From: Verrucomicrobiota bacterium
Lineage (GTDB): Bacteria; Verrucomicrobiota; Verrucomicrobiia; Opitutales; UBA953
Direction of reading: 5' to 3'
Assembly: GCA_004293385.1 (NCBI GenBank)
Contig: RDYO01000092.1
Coordinates: 1-10,714 of the forward strand
DNA: 10,714 nt
The stretch's first letter is position 1. Each line of letters opens with the position of its first letter. Shown here one piece after another: positions 1-6,454 of the stretch. Position numbers and translations under genes: made by a program. A model generated the notes under the pieces. It did no database searches. It was not told the DNA's origin and saw nothing but the letters and a program-made list of their open reading frames with translations.

Positions 1-1
1 G

Positions 2-115
2 CGCAACAAGGCGAAGCTCCCCGCGCACTTTCTCCCGTCCTTACGCATGGCGGTCTACTTCGCGGAATCCGACAGCCCGGACCCGAAGAAGCTCTTCCTG
101 GATCAGTGGCAGTGA
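2..115 (+). CDS. 3' end of an unidentified protein (partial)
   Basis: An open frame enters from the left edge and ends at TGA 113-115, giving the last 37 residues of a protein that finishes ...KKLFLDQWQ. The codons favour C/G at third positions, as in the other genes here, so it is probably real coding sequence. I do not recognise the family. The tail is polar with a few aromatic residues and shows no membrane segment or metal motif. It is convergent with the membrane-protein gene on the other strand, with 107 bases between the two stop codons. Confidence 0.55.
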   Translation, partial: RNKAKLPAHFLPSLRMAVYFAESDSPDPKKLFLDQWQ

Positions 116-137
116 CCACGGCGGAAGATAGGTGATA

Positions 138-165
138 GCGGCTTGCGGTTAGCGGTTGGCGGTTG
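138..165. repeat. Tandem heptamer array, four copies of GCGGTTR
   Basis: Four consecutive 7-base units read GCGGCTT, GCGGTTA, GCGGTTG and GCGGTTG, a clean 7-base period with few changes. The array lies between two convergent genes. Its last unit also forms a small hairpin with CAACCG at 173-178 (CGGTTG 160-165). The layout resembles the short tandemly repeated repetitive sequences known from cyanobacterial intergenic regions, although the unit is different. No function can be read from the sequence. Confidence 0.7.
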
Positions 166-180
166 GAATGCGCAACCGGG

Positions 181-196
181 GAACAGCTTTCTGTTC
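181..196. other. Small intergenic hairpin between convergent genes
   Basis: GAACAG, a CTTT loop and CTGTTC form a perfect 6-bp stem with a 4-base loop, placed between the two facing stop codons. It could help end transcription from either side, but neither strand has a following T-run, so I do not call it a rho-independent terminator. Confidence 0.3.
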
Positions 197-222
197 AGCG
201 GGATGGGCTCAGACGGCCTGCT

Positions 223-726
223 TCAGTTGACTAACGTCTGTTTCACGCGCTCCGAACGCAAGAAGTAGAGGACAGCGAGGACAGAGGAAGCAAGCGAGAC
301 GAAGACGGCCACATAGGCCAGGACAACCATGTTGGCCGGCTGTATGCCGCTCGACAAGGATGCGGGCTTGGTCGCCTCGACCAAGTCGCCCATGAAAGGC
401 AGCCAAGCCAGACCATGGAGCATCACCAATAAGTTAGCCACCAGTGAAAGCGTCCGCCCCATGCGGAGGCGGCGAAAGATGGCGACGCACTGCGCGAGAT
501 AAACCGGCACCATGACATAGGCGAAATGTTGGGTCACGGCGTAGACTTTCGCGGCTTCAGCGGGAAGGCGTTGCGTCAAATCGTGCTGGGTATCCGGCGG
601 GAAAAGAAGCGACGCGGCGCCGGACAGAAATTGATAACCGGCAAAAACGCCAAAAACCAAGAGCCACCCGCGGACCTTAGTGTAATCCGGCTTATCATTA
701 ACCTGTGAAACCTGGGGTGAGGTCAT
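223..726 (-). CDS. DUF2569-like four-helix inner-membrane protein
   Basis: The predicted product is a 167-residue integral membrane protein of unknown function. A short polar N-terminus precedes four hydrophobic segments at roughly residues 20-42 (starting GWLLVFGVF), 66-84, 92-110 and 131-155. The end, YFLRSERVKQTLVN, is the pattern that closes DUF2569 proteins (YF..S.RVK.T), and the opening KVRGWLLVF also fits that family. The start is uncertain. ATG at 726 gives the expected short N-terminus. An in-frame ATG at 822 would add 32 residues that do not look like the family, although that start has an AGGG-like sequence upstream and 726 has no clear ribosome binding site. Base composition is visibly less GC-rich than in the neighbouring genes, which hints at relaxed selection or a separate origin. 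It is transcribed away from the LON-domain gene, with which it shares a divergent intergenic region. Confidence 0.72.
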   Translation of the reverse strand: MTSPQVSQVNDKPDYTKVRGWLLVFGVFAGYQFLSGAASLLFPPDTQHDLTQRLPAEAAKVYAVTQHFAYVMVPVYLAQCVAIFRRLRMGRTLSLVANLLVMLHGLAWLPFMGDLVEATKPASLSSGIQPANMVVLAYVAVFVSLASSVLAVLYFLRSERVKQTLVN

Positions 727-856
727 GTGAATTGAATGCAGCCAAATGCGCACCCTGGCAAGGGCTGTTGAGTTGATATCCCAACGCCGACCGTAGCCAT
801 CAGCTGCGCCTACCCACGACATTTTCTCAACCCTAACAAACCAAGTCGGACATCAC

Positions 857-886
857 TCCCCACCCCTACCCCTGCCCCTACCCCTT
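857..886 (+). repeat. C4TA hexamer array upstream of the LON-domain gene
   Basis: Five 6-base units read TCCCCA, CCCCTA, CCCCTG, CCCCTA and CCCCTT, all variants of CCCCTA. The array sits in the divergent intergenic region, ending 45 bases before the ATG at 932. Related arrays occur at 1652-1681 and 6403-6432. The complementary strand carries four closely spaced G4 runs and could form a G-quadruplex. Confidence 0.7.
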
Positions 887-931
887 CTCAGCCCATTTGC
901 CTTTCCCCCGATTACCTTCACCCTAAATCGC

Positions 932-1594
932 ATGGTTCCCACCGTCGTCGTCCCCGTCATGACCTTGGGCAACTGCGTCTTCCTCCCGCAGCAGCTCATG
1001 CCGTTGCGCATCTTCGAGCCGCGCTACCGCAAGATGCTGAAGGAGACCCTCGCCGGCAGCCGCATGTTCGCGATCTCGCAGCTGGACGAAGACAGCCTCT
1101 CGCCGGACAACGATGAACCGCCCTGCCCCTTCACGTGCGTGGGCCGCATCGTCGGCCACGTCGAACTCGAGGATGGCACCTCGCACATCGTCCTCGAAGG
1201 CCTGCGACGCGCGCGGGTCATCAAGGTGAAGCGCAAGACGCCTTACCCGCAGCTCGAAATCGCGCCGGTCGTCGACGAAGCCTCGACCGACCTCGCCGGC
1301 TGCACGCGGGACATCGCGCGCGTGCTCGCCTTCGCCGAGAACATCGTCGCCGAACTCGGTGAAGAAGCCGCCCCGCTCATGCAGCGCCTGCGCAGCCTGG
1401 CCAACCAACCCGGCGCCTTGGCCGACGCCGCCGCCGGACACCTCGTGGCCGACCCCGACACCCGCCGCGCCTTGCTGGAATGCCTCTCCCAGGATCAGCG
1501 CATCAAGGCCGTGGCCGACGAACTCGCCCGCCTCGACGCCCAGCGAAAGCTGGACGAGCAGACCGGGGGCGAAGAGACGCAGGGGTTTAATTGA
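932..1594 (+). CDS. Stand-alone LON substrate-binding-domain protein
   Basis: The 220-residue product resembles the N-terminal (LonN, ATP-dependent protease La substrate-binding) domain without the AAA+ ATPase or the Ser-Lys protease part. The hallmark is LRIFEPRYRKM at residues 25-35, preceded by the hydrophobic strand VVVPVMTLGNCVFLP and followed by the small-domain strands CVGRIV (about 69-74) and GTSHIVLEGLRRARV (about 82-96). From about residue 120 onward it is helical and charged. Stand-alone LonN proteins of about 200 residues are common in bacteria. They are usually annotated as peptidase S16 or LON-domain proteins, and their substrates are unknown. ATG 932 is the natural start because the conserved strand begins a few residues later; no Shine-Dalgarno is evident. 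A large inverted repeat separates it from the downstream fur-suf operon, so it is probably transcribed on its own. Confidence 0.9.
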   Translation: MVPTVVVPVMTLGNCVFLPQQLMPLRIFEPRYRKMLKETLAGSRMFAISQLDEDSLSPDNDEPPCPFTCVGRIVGHVELEDGTSHIVLEGLRRARVIKVKRKTPYPQLEIAPVVDEASTDLAGCTRDIARVLAFAENIVAELGEEAAPLMQRLRSLANQPGALADAAAGHLVADPDTRRALLECLSQDQRIKAVADELARLDAQRKLDEQTGGEETQGFN

Positions 1595-1600
1595 GATTTA

Positions 1601-1681
1601 AGGGGTAGGGGGGGGGGTAGGGGTAGGAATACACACCCTCGATTTTGCCTACCCCTACCCCCACCCCTACCCTTATCCCTA
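1601..1681. repeat. Long C4TA inverted repeat, potential hairpin and G-quadruplex
   Basis: Arms at 1603-1627 (G-rich) and 1648-1672 (C-rich) are complementary at 24 of 25 positions around a 20-base AT-richer loop (1628-1647). The right side is a hexamer array (CCCCTA, CCCCCA, CCCCTA, CCCTTA, TCCCTA at 1652-1681). The left arm includes an uninterrupted run of ten G at 1611-1617 and flanking bases. Each arm has a G-rich strand with at least four G-runs of three or more separated by TA or T, which satisfies the usual G-quadruplex pattern. The element starts seven bases after the LON-domain stop codon and ends 57 bases before the fur-like ATG. It could act as a transcription barrier or an mRNA-stabilising hairpin. 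There is no T-run, so it is not a standard terminator. Confidence 0.85.
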
Positions 1682-1706
1682 AGTTTAACCCCTTTCTTCT
1701 TGCGGA

Positions 1707-1748
1707 TTAGACTCATTCTAACTGTCTTGGGAGTTAGAATGATTCAAA
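1707..1748. promoter_or_regulatory. Paired Fur-family-type operator overlapping the fur-like start codon
   Basis: Two 15-base dyads with 7-1-7 geometry are present: TTAGACTCATTCTAA at 1707-1721 and TTAGAATGATTCAAA at 1734-1748. In each, the arms match at six of seven positions, and the centres are 27 bases apart. Together they create a perfect 11-bp inverted repeat, TCATTCTAACT at 1713-1723 and AGTTAGAATGA at 1732-1742, with an 8-base spacer. The ATG at 1739 lies inside the second box, and a GGGAG Shine-Dalgarno-like run (1729-1733) lies just before it. The 7-1-7 layout with AT-rich ends is typical of Fur, PerR and Zur boxes, and the first gene downstream encodes such a protein, so autoregulation is the simple reading. 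In RNA the same repeat would fold and bury the start codon, which is an alternative translational mechanism. Confidence 0.65.
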
Positions 1749-2185
1749 ATCTCACTGAGCACGATCGGGAGCACCTGCAGGAAGCCCTCGTCAAGAGCGG
1801 CCAGAAGGTCACCCCCCAGCGCGAAGCCGTCTTCACCGTCCTCCTCGCCCAGCGCGACCACCCCACGGTCGACGAGGTCTTCAATCGCGCCCGTGAGGTC
1901 ATGCCGGGCCTGTCCTTGGCCACCGTCTACAACTGCCTCGAAACCTTCGTCGGCTGCGGACTCGTCCGCCAGGTCAACCACGAGCGCGAATCCACCCGCT
2001 ACTGCCCCAACCTGGCCCCGCATGCGCACTTCCGCGACAAGGCCACCGGCCGCGTCCACGACATCGAGCTCCCGCCCGAAGTCCTGAAGAGCCTCCGCTC
2101 GATTCTCCCGCCTGGCTTCGATTCCGAAGTCATCGAGATCAGCTTCCACGGCCGCGCTCAGTCCGGCGAACAGACCTCCAACTAA
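1739..2185 (+). CDS. Fur/PerR-family transcriptional regulator, atypical metal sites
   Basis: The product has 148 residues. A winged-helix DNA-binding domain spans about 1-84, with TPQREAVF (25-32), HPTVDEVF (41-48) and the recognition helix LSLATVYNCLETF (58-70). A shortened C-terminal dimerisation domain holds PHAHF (94-98) and VHDIE (106-110). Aligned by eye with Bacillus PerR at a constant offset of four, the regulatory metal ligands map to H41, C89, H95, H97 and D108; the usual Asp85 is therefore replaced by Cys. Both CxxC pairs of the structural zinc site are absent (D100 and T103 stand at the first pair, and the C-terminal segment has no Cys). It is 15 bases upstream of sufC and likely controls the operon and itself through the dyads at its start. 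ATG 1739 is preferred over an in-frame TTG at 1700 because Fur homology begins after it and a GGGAG precedes it. Fur-family membership is firm; which signal it senses is not known. Confidence 0.9.
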   Translation: MIQNLTEHDREHLQEALVKSGQKVTPQREAVFTVLLAQRDHPTVDEVFNRAREVMPGLSLATVYNCLETFVGCGLVRQVNHERESTRYCPNLAPHAHFRDKATGRVHDIELPPEVLKSLRSILPPGFDSEVIEISFHGRAQSGEQTSN

Positions 2186-2200
2186 GACCTTCCCTCCACC

Positions 2201-2959
2201 ATGTCCGACTCGCTCGTCATCAAGAACCTCAACGCCTCCATCGGCGACCGCCCGATCCTGAAGGATTTCTCCCTCACGGTCCCGAAGGGCGAAGTGCACG
2301 CCATCATGGGGCCCAACGGCACCGGCAAGAGCACCCTCTCCAAGGTCCTCGCCGGCCACCCCGACTACTCCGTGCAGTCCGGCGAAGCCTTCCTCGACGG
2401 CGAACAGATCATCGGCCTGGAGCCTGACGTCGTCGCCCGCGCCGGCCTCTTCCTCGCCTTCCAGTACCCGAGCGAGATCCCCGGCGTCACCATCGCCAAC
2501 TTCATCCGCGCCGCGCTCGTCGCCCGCCAGGCCAAGGGCGCGCCCTTCGACGCCAAGGCCTACTACGCCGAGCTCTACGCCAAGATGGACGCCCTCAAGA
2601 TGGACCGGAAGTTCACCTCCCGCTTCGTCAACGAAGGCTTCTCCGGCGGCGAGAAGAAGCGCTGCGAGATCCTCCAGCTGATGATGCTCAAGCCGAAGTA
2701 CGCCGTCCTCGACGAGACCGACTCCGGCCTCGACATCGACGCGCTCCGCATCGTCTCCGAAGGCGTCAACGCCATGCGCGGCCCGGACACCGGCTTCCTC
2801 GTCATCACCCACTACCAGCGCCTGCTCGAGTACATCGTCCCCGACCGCGTCCACATCATGTGGGACGGCCGGATCGTCCACAGCGGCGGCAAGGAGCTCG
2901 CCCTCGAACTCGAGGAGAAGGGCTACGACTGGGTGAAGCAGGACCTCGCCAAAGCCTAA
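2201..2959 (+). CDS. sufC: SufC, ABC-type ATPase of Fe-S cluster assembly
   Basis: SufC is the cytosolic ATPase that binds SufB and SufD and drives conformational change during Fe-S cluster assembly on the SufBCD scaffold. The 252-residue length is normal. Visible motifs are Walker A GPNGTGKST (37-45), a Q-loop within LAFQYP, the ABC signature FSGGEKKR (147-154), Walker B ending in the catalytic D171-E172 within the SufC-specific LDETDSGLD, and the switch histidine H204 in ITHYQRLL. It follows the fur-like gene by 15 bases and precedes sufB by four, so it is translated from the same message. No strong Shine-Dalgarno is visible before the ATG. It has no membrane segment, as expected for this soluble ABC protein. 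Confidence 0.97.
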   Translation: MSDSLVIKNLNASIGDRPILKDFSLTVPKGEVHAIMGPNGTGKSTLSKVLAGHPDYSVQSGEAFLDGEQIIGLEPDVVARAGLFLAFQYPSEIPGVTIANFIRAALVARQAKGAPFDAKAYYAELYAKMDALKMDRKFTSRFVNEGFSGGEKKRCEILQLMMLKPKYAVLDETDSGLDIDALRIVSEGVNAMRGPDTGFLVITHYQRLLEYIVPDRVHIMWDGRIVHSGGKELALELEEKGYDWVKQDLAKA

Positions 2960-2963
2960 GAAC

Positions 2964-4391
2964 ATGGCCGACATCGACGACAACCTGGCCCAGCGCGAAG
3001 CGATCGAAGTCGATCGCTCGAAGGGCGACTTCAAATACGAGGAGAACTACGCGTTCGACGCGGGCATCGGCCTCACCGCCTCGACCATCGACTACATCGC
3101 CAAGGTCAAGGGCGAGGAGGAGTGGATCCGCGAGTTCCGCCAGAAGTCCCTCAAGGTCTTCCAGGACATGCCGATGCCCACGCACTGGGCCACGGCCGAC
3201 CTCGAGAACATCAAGTTCGAGGACATCCGCTACTACCTCTCCAAAGGCCAGAAGCCCGTCCGCACGTGGGAGGAAGTCCCCGACGACGTGAAGGAGACCT
3301 TCGAACGCCTCGGCATCCCGGAGTCGGAGCGTAAGTTCCTCGCCGGCGTCGAAGCCCAGTTCGACTCCGAAGCCGTCTACTCCCGCATGAAGGAAGAGCT
3401 CGAGAAACAGGGCGTCATCTTCTGCGGCCCGACCGAAGGCCTGCGTGACCACCCGGAGATCTTCCGCAAGTGGTTCGGCAAGGTCATCCCGATCGGCGAC
3501 AACAAGTTCGCCGCTCTCAACTCCGCGGTCTTCTCCGGCGGCTCGTTCATCTACATCCCCAAGGGCGTGAAGGTGGCCCAGCCCCTGCAGGCCTACTTCC
3601 GCATCAACGCCGAGAACTTCGGCCAGTTCGAGCGCACGCTCATCATCGCCGACGAAGGCTCGGAGGTCACCTACATGGAAGGCTGCACCGCCCCCAAGTT
3701 CGAGACGGCCACCCTGCACTCCGCGGTCGTCGAACTCGTCGCCCTCAAGGGCGCGAAGATCCAGTACATCACCGTCCAGAACTGGTCCGCCAACGTCTTC
3801 AACCTCGTGACGAAGCGCGGCGTGGCCGAAGAGGACGCCGAAGTGCGCTGGATCGACTGCAACATCGGTTCCCGCCTCACGATGAAGTACCCCGGCGTGG
3901 TCCTGCGCGGCAAGCGCGCCCGCGGCGAGGTCCTCTCGATCGCCCTGGCCAACGACGGCCAGCACCAGGACACCGGCGCGAAGATGATCCACGCGGCCGA
4001 TGACACGACCTCGAACATCATCGCGAAGTCCATCTCCGTGGGCGAAGGCCGCTCCACCTACCGCGGCCTGGTCCACATCCCGAAGACCCTGCAGAACTGC
4101 CGCAACAACACCGAGTGCGACGCCTTGCTCATCAACGAGCACAGCCGCACCGACACCTACCCGGCGATCTCCGTCCGCGGCCGCAAGAACTCGGTCCAGC
4201 ACGAGGCGAGCGTCTCCAAGGTCTCGGCCGAGCAGATCTTCTACATGATGCAGCGCGGCCTGTCCGAAGGCGAAGCGATGTCCCTGGCCGTGAACGGCTT
4301 CGTCAACGACCTGGTGAAGGAATTCCCGATGGAATACTCCGTCGAGCTGAAGCGCCTCATCGAACTGCAGATGGAAGGGTCCGTCGGATGA
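2964..4391 (+). CDS. sufB: SufB, Fe-S cluster scaffold subunit
   Basis: SufB is the scaffold subunit of the SufBC2D complex, on which sulfur and iron are assembled into a cluster. The 475-residue product is of usual length and covers the whole family, from the N-terminal helical part to the beta-helix core and the C-terminal SufC-binding helices. Recognisable segments are IPKGVKVAQPLQAYFRIN, the EGCTAP motif with C241 (corresponding to the sulfur-accepting Cys254 of E. coli SufB), NTECDALL with C385 (E. coli Cys405, at the SufB-SufD interface) and QHEASVSK with H413-E414. All key residues appear present. The stop codon overlaps the sufD start in ATGA, a sign of translational coupling. The C-B-D order differs from the E. 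coli A-B-C-D-S-E order. Confidence 0.97.
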   Translation: MADIDDNLAQREAIEVDRSKGDFKYEENYAFDAGIGLTASTIDYIAKVKGEEEWIREFRQKSLKVFQDMPMPTHWATADLENIKFEDIRYYLSKGQKPVRTWEEVPDDVKETFERLGIPESERKFLAGVEAQFDSEAVYSRMKEELEKQGVIFCGPTEGLRDHPEIFRKWFGKVIPIGDNKFAALNSAVFSGGSFIYIPKGVKVAQPLQAYFRINAENFGQFERTLIIADEGSEVTYMEGCTAPKFETATLHSAVVELVALKGAKIQYITVQNWSANVFNLVTKRGVAEEDAEVRWIDCNIGSRLTMKYPGVVLRGKRARGEVLSIALANDGQHQDTGAKMIHAADDTTSNIIAKSISVGEGRSTYRGLVHIPKTLQNCRNNTECDALLINEHSRTDTYPAISVRGRKNSVQHEASVSKVSAEQIFYMMQRGLSEGEAMSLAVNGFVNDLVKEFPMEYSVELKRLIELQMEGSVG

Positions 4392-5713
4392 GCGCCGTCG
4401 CCTCCGCCCCCGCCGGCGTCCTCGACGTCGCGCTGCAGTCCGCCGAGACCGCGCAGTTCCGCGCGCAGGACTGGTTCGCCGTCCTGCGTCAGCAGGGCTG
4501 GCATACGTTCCAGTCGCTGCCGATGCCCACGCGCGACAACGAGAAGTGGCGCTTCTCCGACGCCCGCACGCTCTCGCTCGAGGGTTACGCCCCCGCGCCG
4601 GCCCCGACCGCGGCCCAGACCGCCGACCTCGTCGCGCGCTCGCGCCTGATCTCCGACTCCGCGGGCCTCATCGTCCACGTCGACGGACATTGCGTGCTGA
4701 AGCCGACGCTCTCCGCCGAGCTCGTCGCCCAAGGCGTGGTCTTCGAGTCGCTCGAGGACGCCGTCCGCAACCGCCCCGCCCTGCTCCAGGAACACCTCCT
4801 GAAGCACCCCGTGCTCCTCGGCGGCGACAAGTTCGCCGCTCTCCACCGTGCGTGGCTCCGCGCCGGCTACGTCCTCCACGTCCCCAAGGGCGTCGAGGTG
4901 AAGCAGCCCTTCGTCTCGGTCACCTGGACGCTCACCGACGGCGTCGCGGTCTTCCCGCACGCGCTCATCATCGCCGGCGAGCGCGCCGTGGCCGACATCC
5001 ACGACTTCCACCTCTCCGCCAAGGCCGACCAGCGCGCCCTCGCGATCTCCGCCGCCGACATCCATGCCGGCACGGGTTCGCAGGTCCGCCGCCTCGCCGT
5101 GCAGGCCTGGGGTTCCGCCACGCAGTCCTTCCAGATCGACAACACCTGCGGCGGACGCGACGCGGTCATCAGCTCCGTCAACGCCGCGGTCGGCTCCCGT
5201 CGCGCGCGTCTCGAGAACTGCGTACGCATCGACGGACCCGGCGCCAACGTCAGCCTCTTCGGCATCTCGGTCGCGACGGGCGAACAGGAATTCGACCAGC
5301 GCACCCTGCAGATCCACGCCGCCGGCCACGCGAAGTCGGACCTGCTCTTCAAGAACGCCCTGCTCGGCAAGGCGCGCACGATCTTCTCGGGCCTCATCAA
5401 GGTCGCCCCGGACGCCCAGCGCACCGACGCCTACCAGACCAACCGCAACCTCCTGCTCTCGCCGGACGCCGAAGCGGACTCGCTCCCGGGCCTGGAGATC
5501 GAAGCCAACGACGTGAAGTGCTCGCACGGCGCGACGACCGGCCAGATCGACCCCGCCGAGCTCTTCTACCTGCGCGCCCGCGGCATCCCGCTCGCCGTCG
5601 CCCAGGAGCTGCTCGCCCAGGGCTTCCTCGAGGAAGTCCTCGCGAAGGTCGGCCACGAAGAGGCCAGCGCCGCGGTGCGCGAGATGCTCCGCCTCAAATT
5701 CCACCAAGCCTGA
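4388..5713 (+). CDS. sufD: SufD, Fe-S cluster assembly scaffold partner
   Basis: SufD pairs with SufB, forming the site where the nascent cluster sits, and is implicated in iron acquisition. The frame gives 441 residues. The N-terminal helical region contains LPMPTRDNEKWRFSD, typical of SufD. The core contains HVPKGVEVKQPF, and the C-terminal part contains IEANDVKCSHGATTGQID, in which H380 corresponds to His360 of E. coli SufD, the residue facing the SufB cysteine. The family-typical RARGIPLAVAQELLAQGF helix follows. The ATG overlaps the sufB stop by one base pattern (ATGA at 4388-4391), so coupled translation is likely. Its sequence similarity to SufB, seen in the shared PKGVxVxQP and YLRARG/YMMQRG segments, reflects the common origin of the two subunits. 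Confidence 0.96.
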   Translation: MSAVASAPAGVLDVALQSAETAQFRAQDWFAVLRQQGWHTFQSLPMPTRDNEKWRFSDARTLSLEGYAPAPAPTAAQTADLVARSRLISDSAGLIVHVDGHCVLKPTLSAELVAQGVVFESLEDAVRNRPALLQEHLLKHPVLLGGDKFAALHRAWLRAGYVLHVPKGVEVKQPFVSVTWTLTDGVAVFPHALIIAGERAVADIHDFHLSAKADQRALAISAADIHAGTGSQVRRLAVQAWGSATQSFQIDNTCGGRDAVISSVNAAVGSRRARLENCVRIDGPGANVSLFGISVATGEQEFDQRTLQIHAAGHAKSDLLFKNALLGKARTIFSGLIKVAPDAQRTDAYQTNRNLLLSPDAEADSLPGLEIEANDVKCSHGATTGQIDPAELFYLRARGIPLAVAQELLAQGFLEEVLAKVGHEEASAAVREMLRLKFHQA

Positions 5714-5715
5714 AC

Positions 5716-6342
5716 ATGAGCGAAGACACCACCGGCCAGCGCCACACGCCCAGCCCCCACGACCGCGTCCTCGCGCGCGACGTGCAGGCCACGGTCATCC
5801 CCGCCGGCGAACCCGCCGTGCTCCCCGCGGGCACCAAGGTGACCATCACCCACCGTCTCGGCGGCAACTTCACCGTCGTCTGCGACACGGGCATGTTCCG
5901 CATCAAGGGCTCCGACGCCGACGCGCTCGGCGAGCAGGTGCCGACCGACGCCACGGAGAACGAAGGCAAGACCGACGCCTATGGTTCCGTCGGCACGGCC
6001 GAACACCCCGGCCACACGGGCAAGCCTTCGGACGAAGCCGTCTGGGAAAGCCTCAAGAAGGTCTTCGACCCGGAGATCCCCGTGAACATCGTCGACCTCG
6101 GACTGGTCTACTCGCTCAAGGTCGAGCCCCTGGAGAATTCGCCCGACCGCCACAGCGTGGTCGTCGCCATGACGCTCACCGCCCCCGGTTGCGGCATGGG
6201 CCCCGTCATCGCCGAAGACGCGCGGAATCGCGTGCTCGGCGTCCCGGGCATCAACCAGGCCCGCGTCGACATCGTCTGGGATCCGCCTTGGACCCAGACC
6301 ATGATCTCCGAGGACGGCAAGATGCAGCTCGGGTTGATCTAA
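5716..6342 (+). CDS. sufT: SufT, DUF59-type Fe-S maturation factor
   Basis: The 208-residue product matches the SufT type of protein: an N-terminal beta-rich domain (about 20-75, including VTITHRLGGNFTVVCDTGMFRIKG) linked to a C-terminal DUF59/MIP18 domain (about 112-205). The DUF59 part shows DPEIPVNIVDLGLVYSL, the LTAPGCGMGP loop carrying the conserved cysteine, and the closing VDIVWDPPWTQTMIS. SufT proteins act in maturation of Fe-S enzymes in several bacteria and are often encoded with suf genes. ATG 5716 lies two bases after the sufD stop. It is the last gene of the operon and is followed within 30 bases by a terminator. A segment of about 35 residues rich in Glu, Asp and Gly (about 75-110) separates the domains and looks like a linker. 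Confidence 0.93.
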   Translation: MSEDTTGQRHTPSPHDRVLARDVQATVIPAGEPAVLPAGTKVTITHRLGGNFTVVCDTGMFRIKGSDADALGEQVPTDATENEGKTDAYGSVGTAEHPGHTGKPSDEAVWESLKKVFDPEIPVNIVDLGLVYSLKVEPLENSPDRHSVVVAMTLTAPGCGMGPVIAEDARNRVLGVPGINQARVDIVWDPPWTQTMISEDGKMQLGLI

Positions 6343-6365
6343 CTGACGACATACACCCCCTCACG

Positions 6366-6396
6366 ACGTCCGCCTTCCGGCGGACGTTTTGTTTCT
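6366..6396 (+). terminator. Rho-independent terminator of the suf operon
   Basis: ACGTCCGCC (6366-6374), a TTCC loop and GGCGGACGT (6379-6387) make a perfect 9-bp GC-rich stem followed by TTTGTTTCT. It starts 23 bases after the sufT stop codon. The same stem sequence, with one base changed, occurs again at 9339-9360 without a T-tail. Confidence 0.9.
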
Positions 6397-6402
6397 AGGT
6401 AA

Positions 6403-6432
6403 TTCCTACCCCTACCCCCACCCCTACCCCAT
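6403..6432 (+). repeat. C4TA hexamer array upstream of the dehydrogenase gene
   Basis: Units TTCCTA, CCCCTA, CCCCCA, CCCCTA and CCCCAT follow each other directly after the suf terminator. The stretch 6405-6429 is identical over 25 bases to the right arm of the inverted repeat at 1648-1672, so these are copies of the same element and not chance low-complexity sequence. It ends 133 bases before the next gene. Confidence 0.8.
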
Positions 6433-6454
6433 TCGTCGGCCGTTCATACCCCCT

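Noticed and set aside
138..165. CRISPR-like array
   Set aside because: The unit is only 7 bases with no spacers, so it is a simple tandem repeat.
1700..1738. TTG start for the fur-like gene giving 13 more residues
   Set aside because: The extra codons are the operator dyad. ATG 1739 has a GGGAG upstream and gives a normal Fur-family N-terminus.
1718..3034. Long open frame on the minus strand opposite the fur-like gene and sufC
   Set aside because: The translation is rich in Val, Asp, Gly, Glu and Leu with no recognisable domain, as expected opposite a gene with strong C/G third-position bias. The plus-strand genes are certain.
2856..5707. Two further long minus-strand frames (2856-4202 and 4241-5707) opposite sufB and sufD
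   Set aside because: They are shadows of the well-supported suf genes and show the same biased composition.
4546..5715. Plus-strand frame running through sufD into sufT, which could be read as a longer sufT product
   Set aside because: Upstream of 5716 the translation is Arg/Pro-rich out-of-frame sufD. SufT homology begins just after the ATG at 5716, and sufD occupies the region in another frame.
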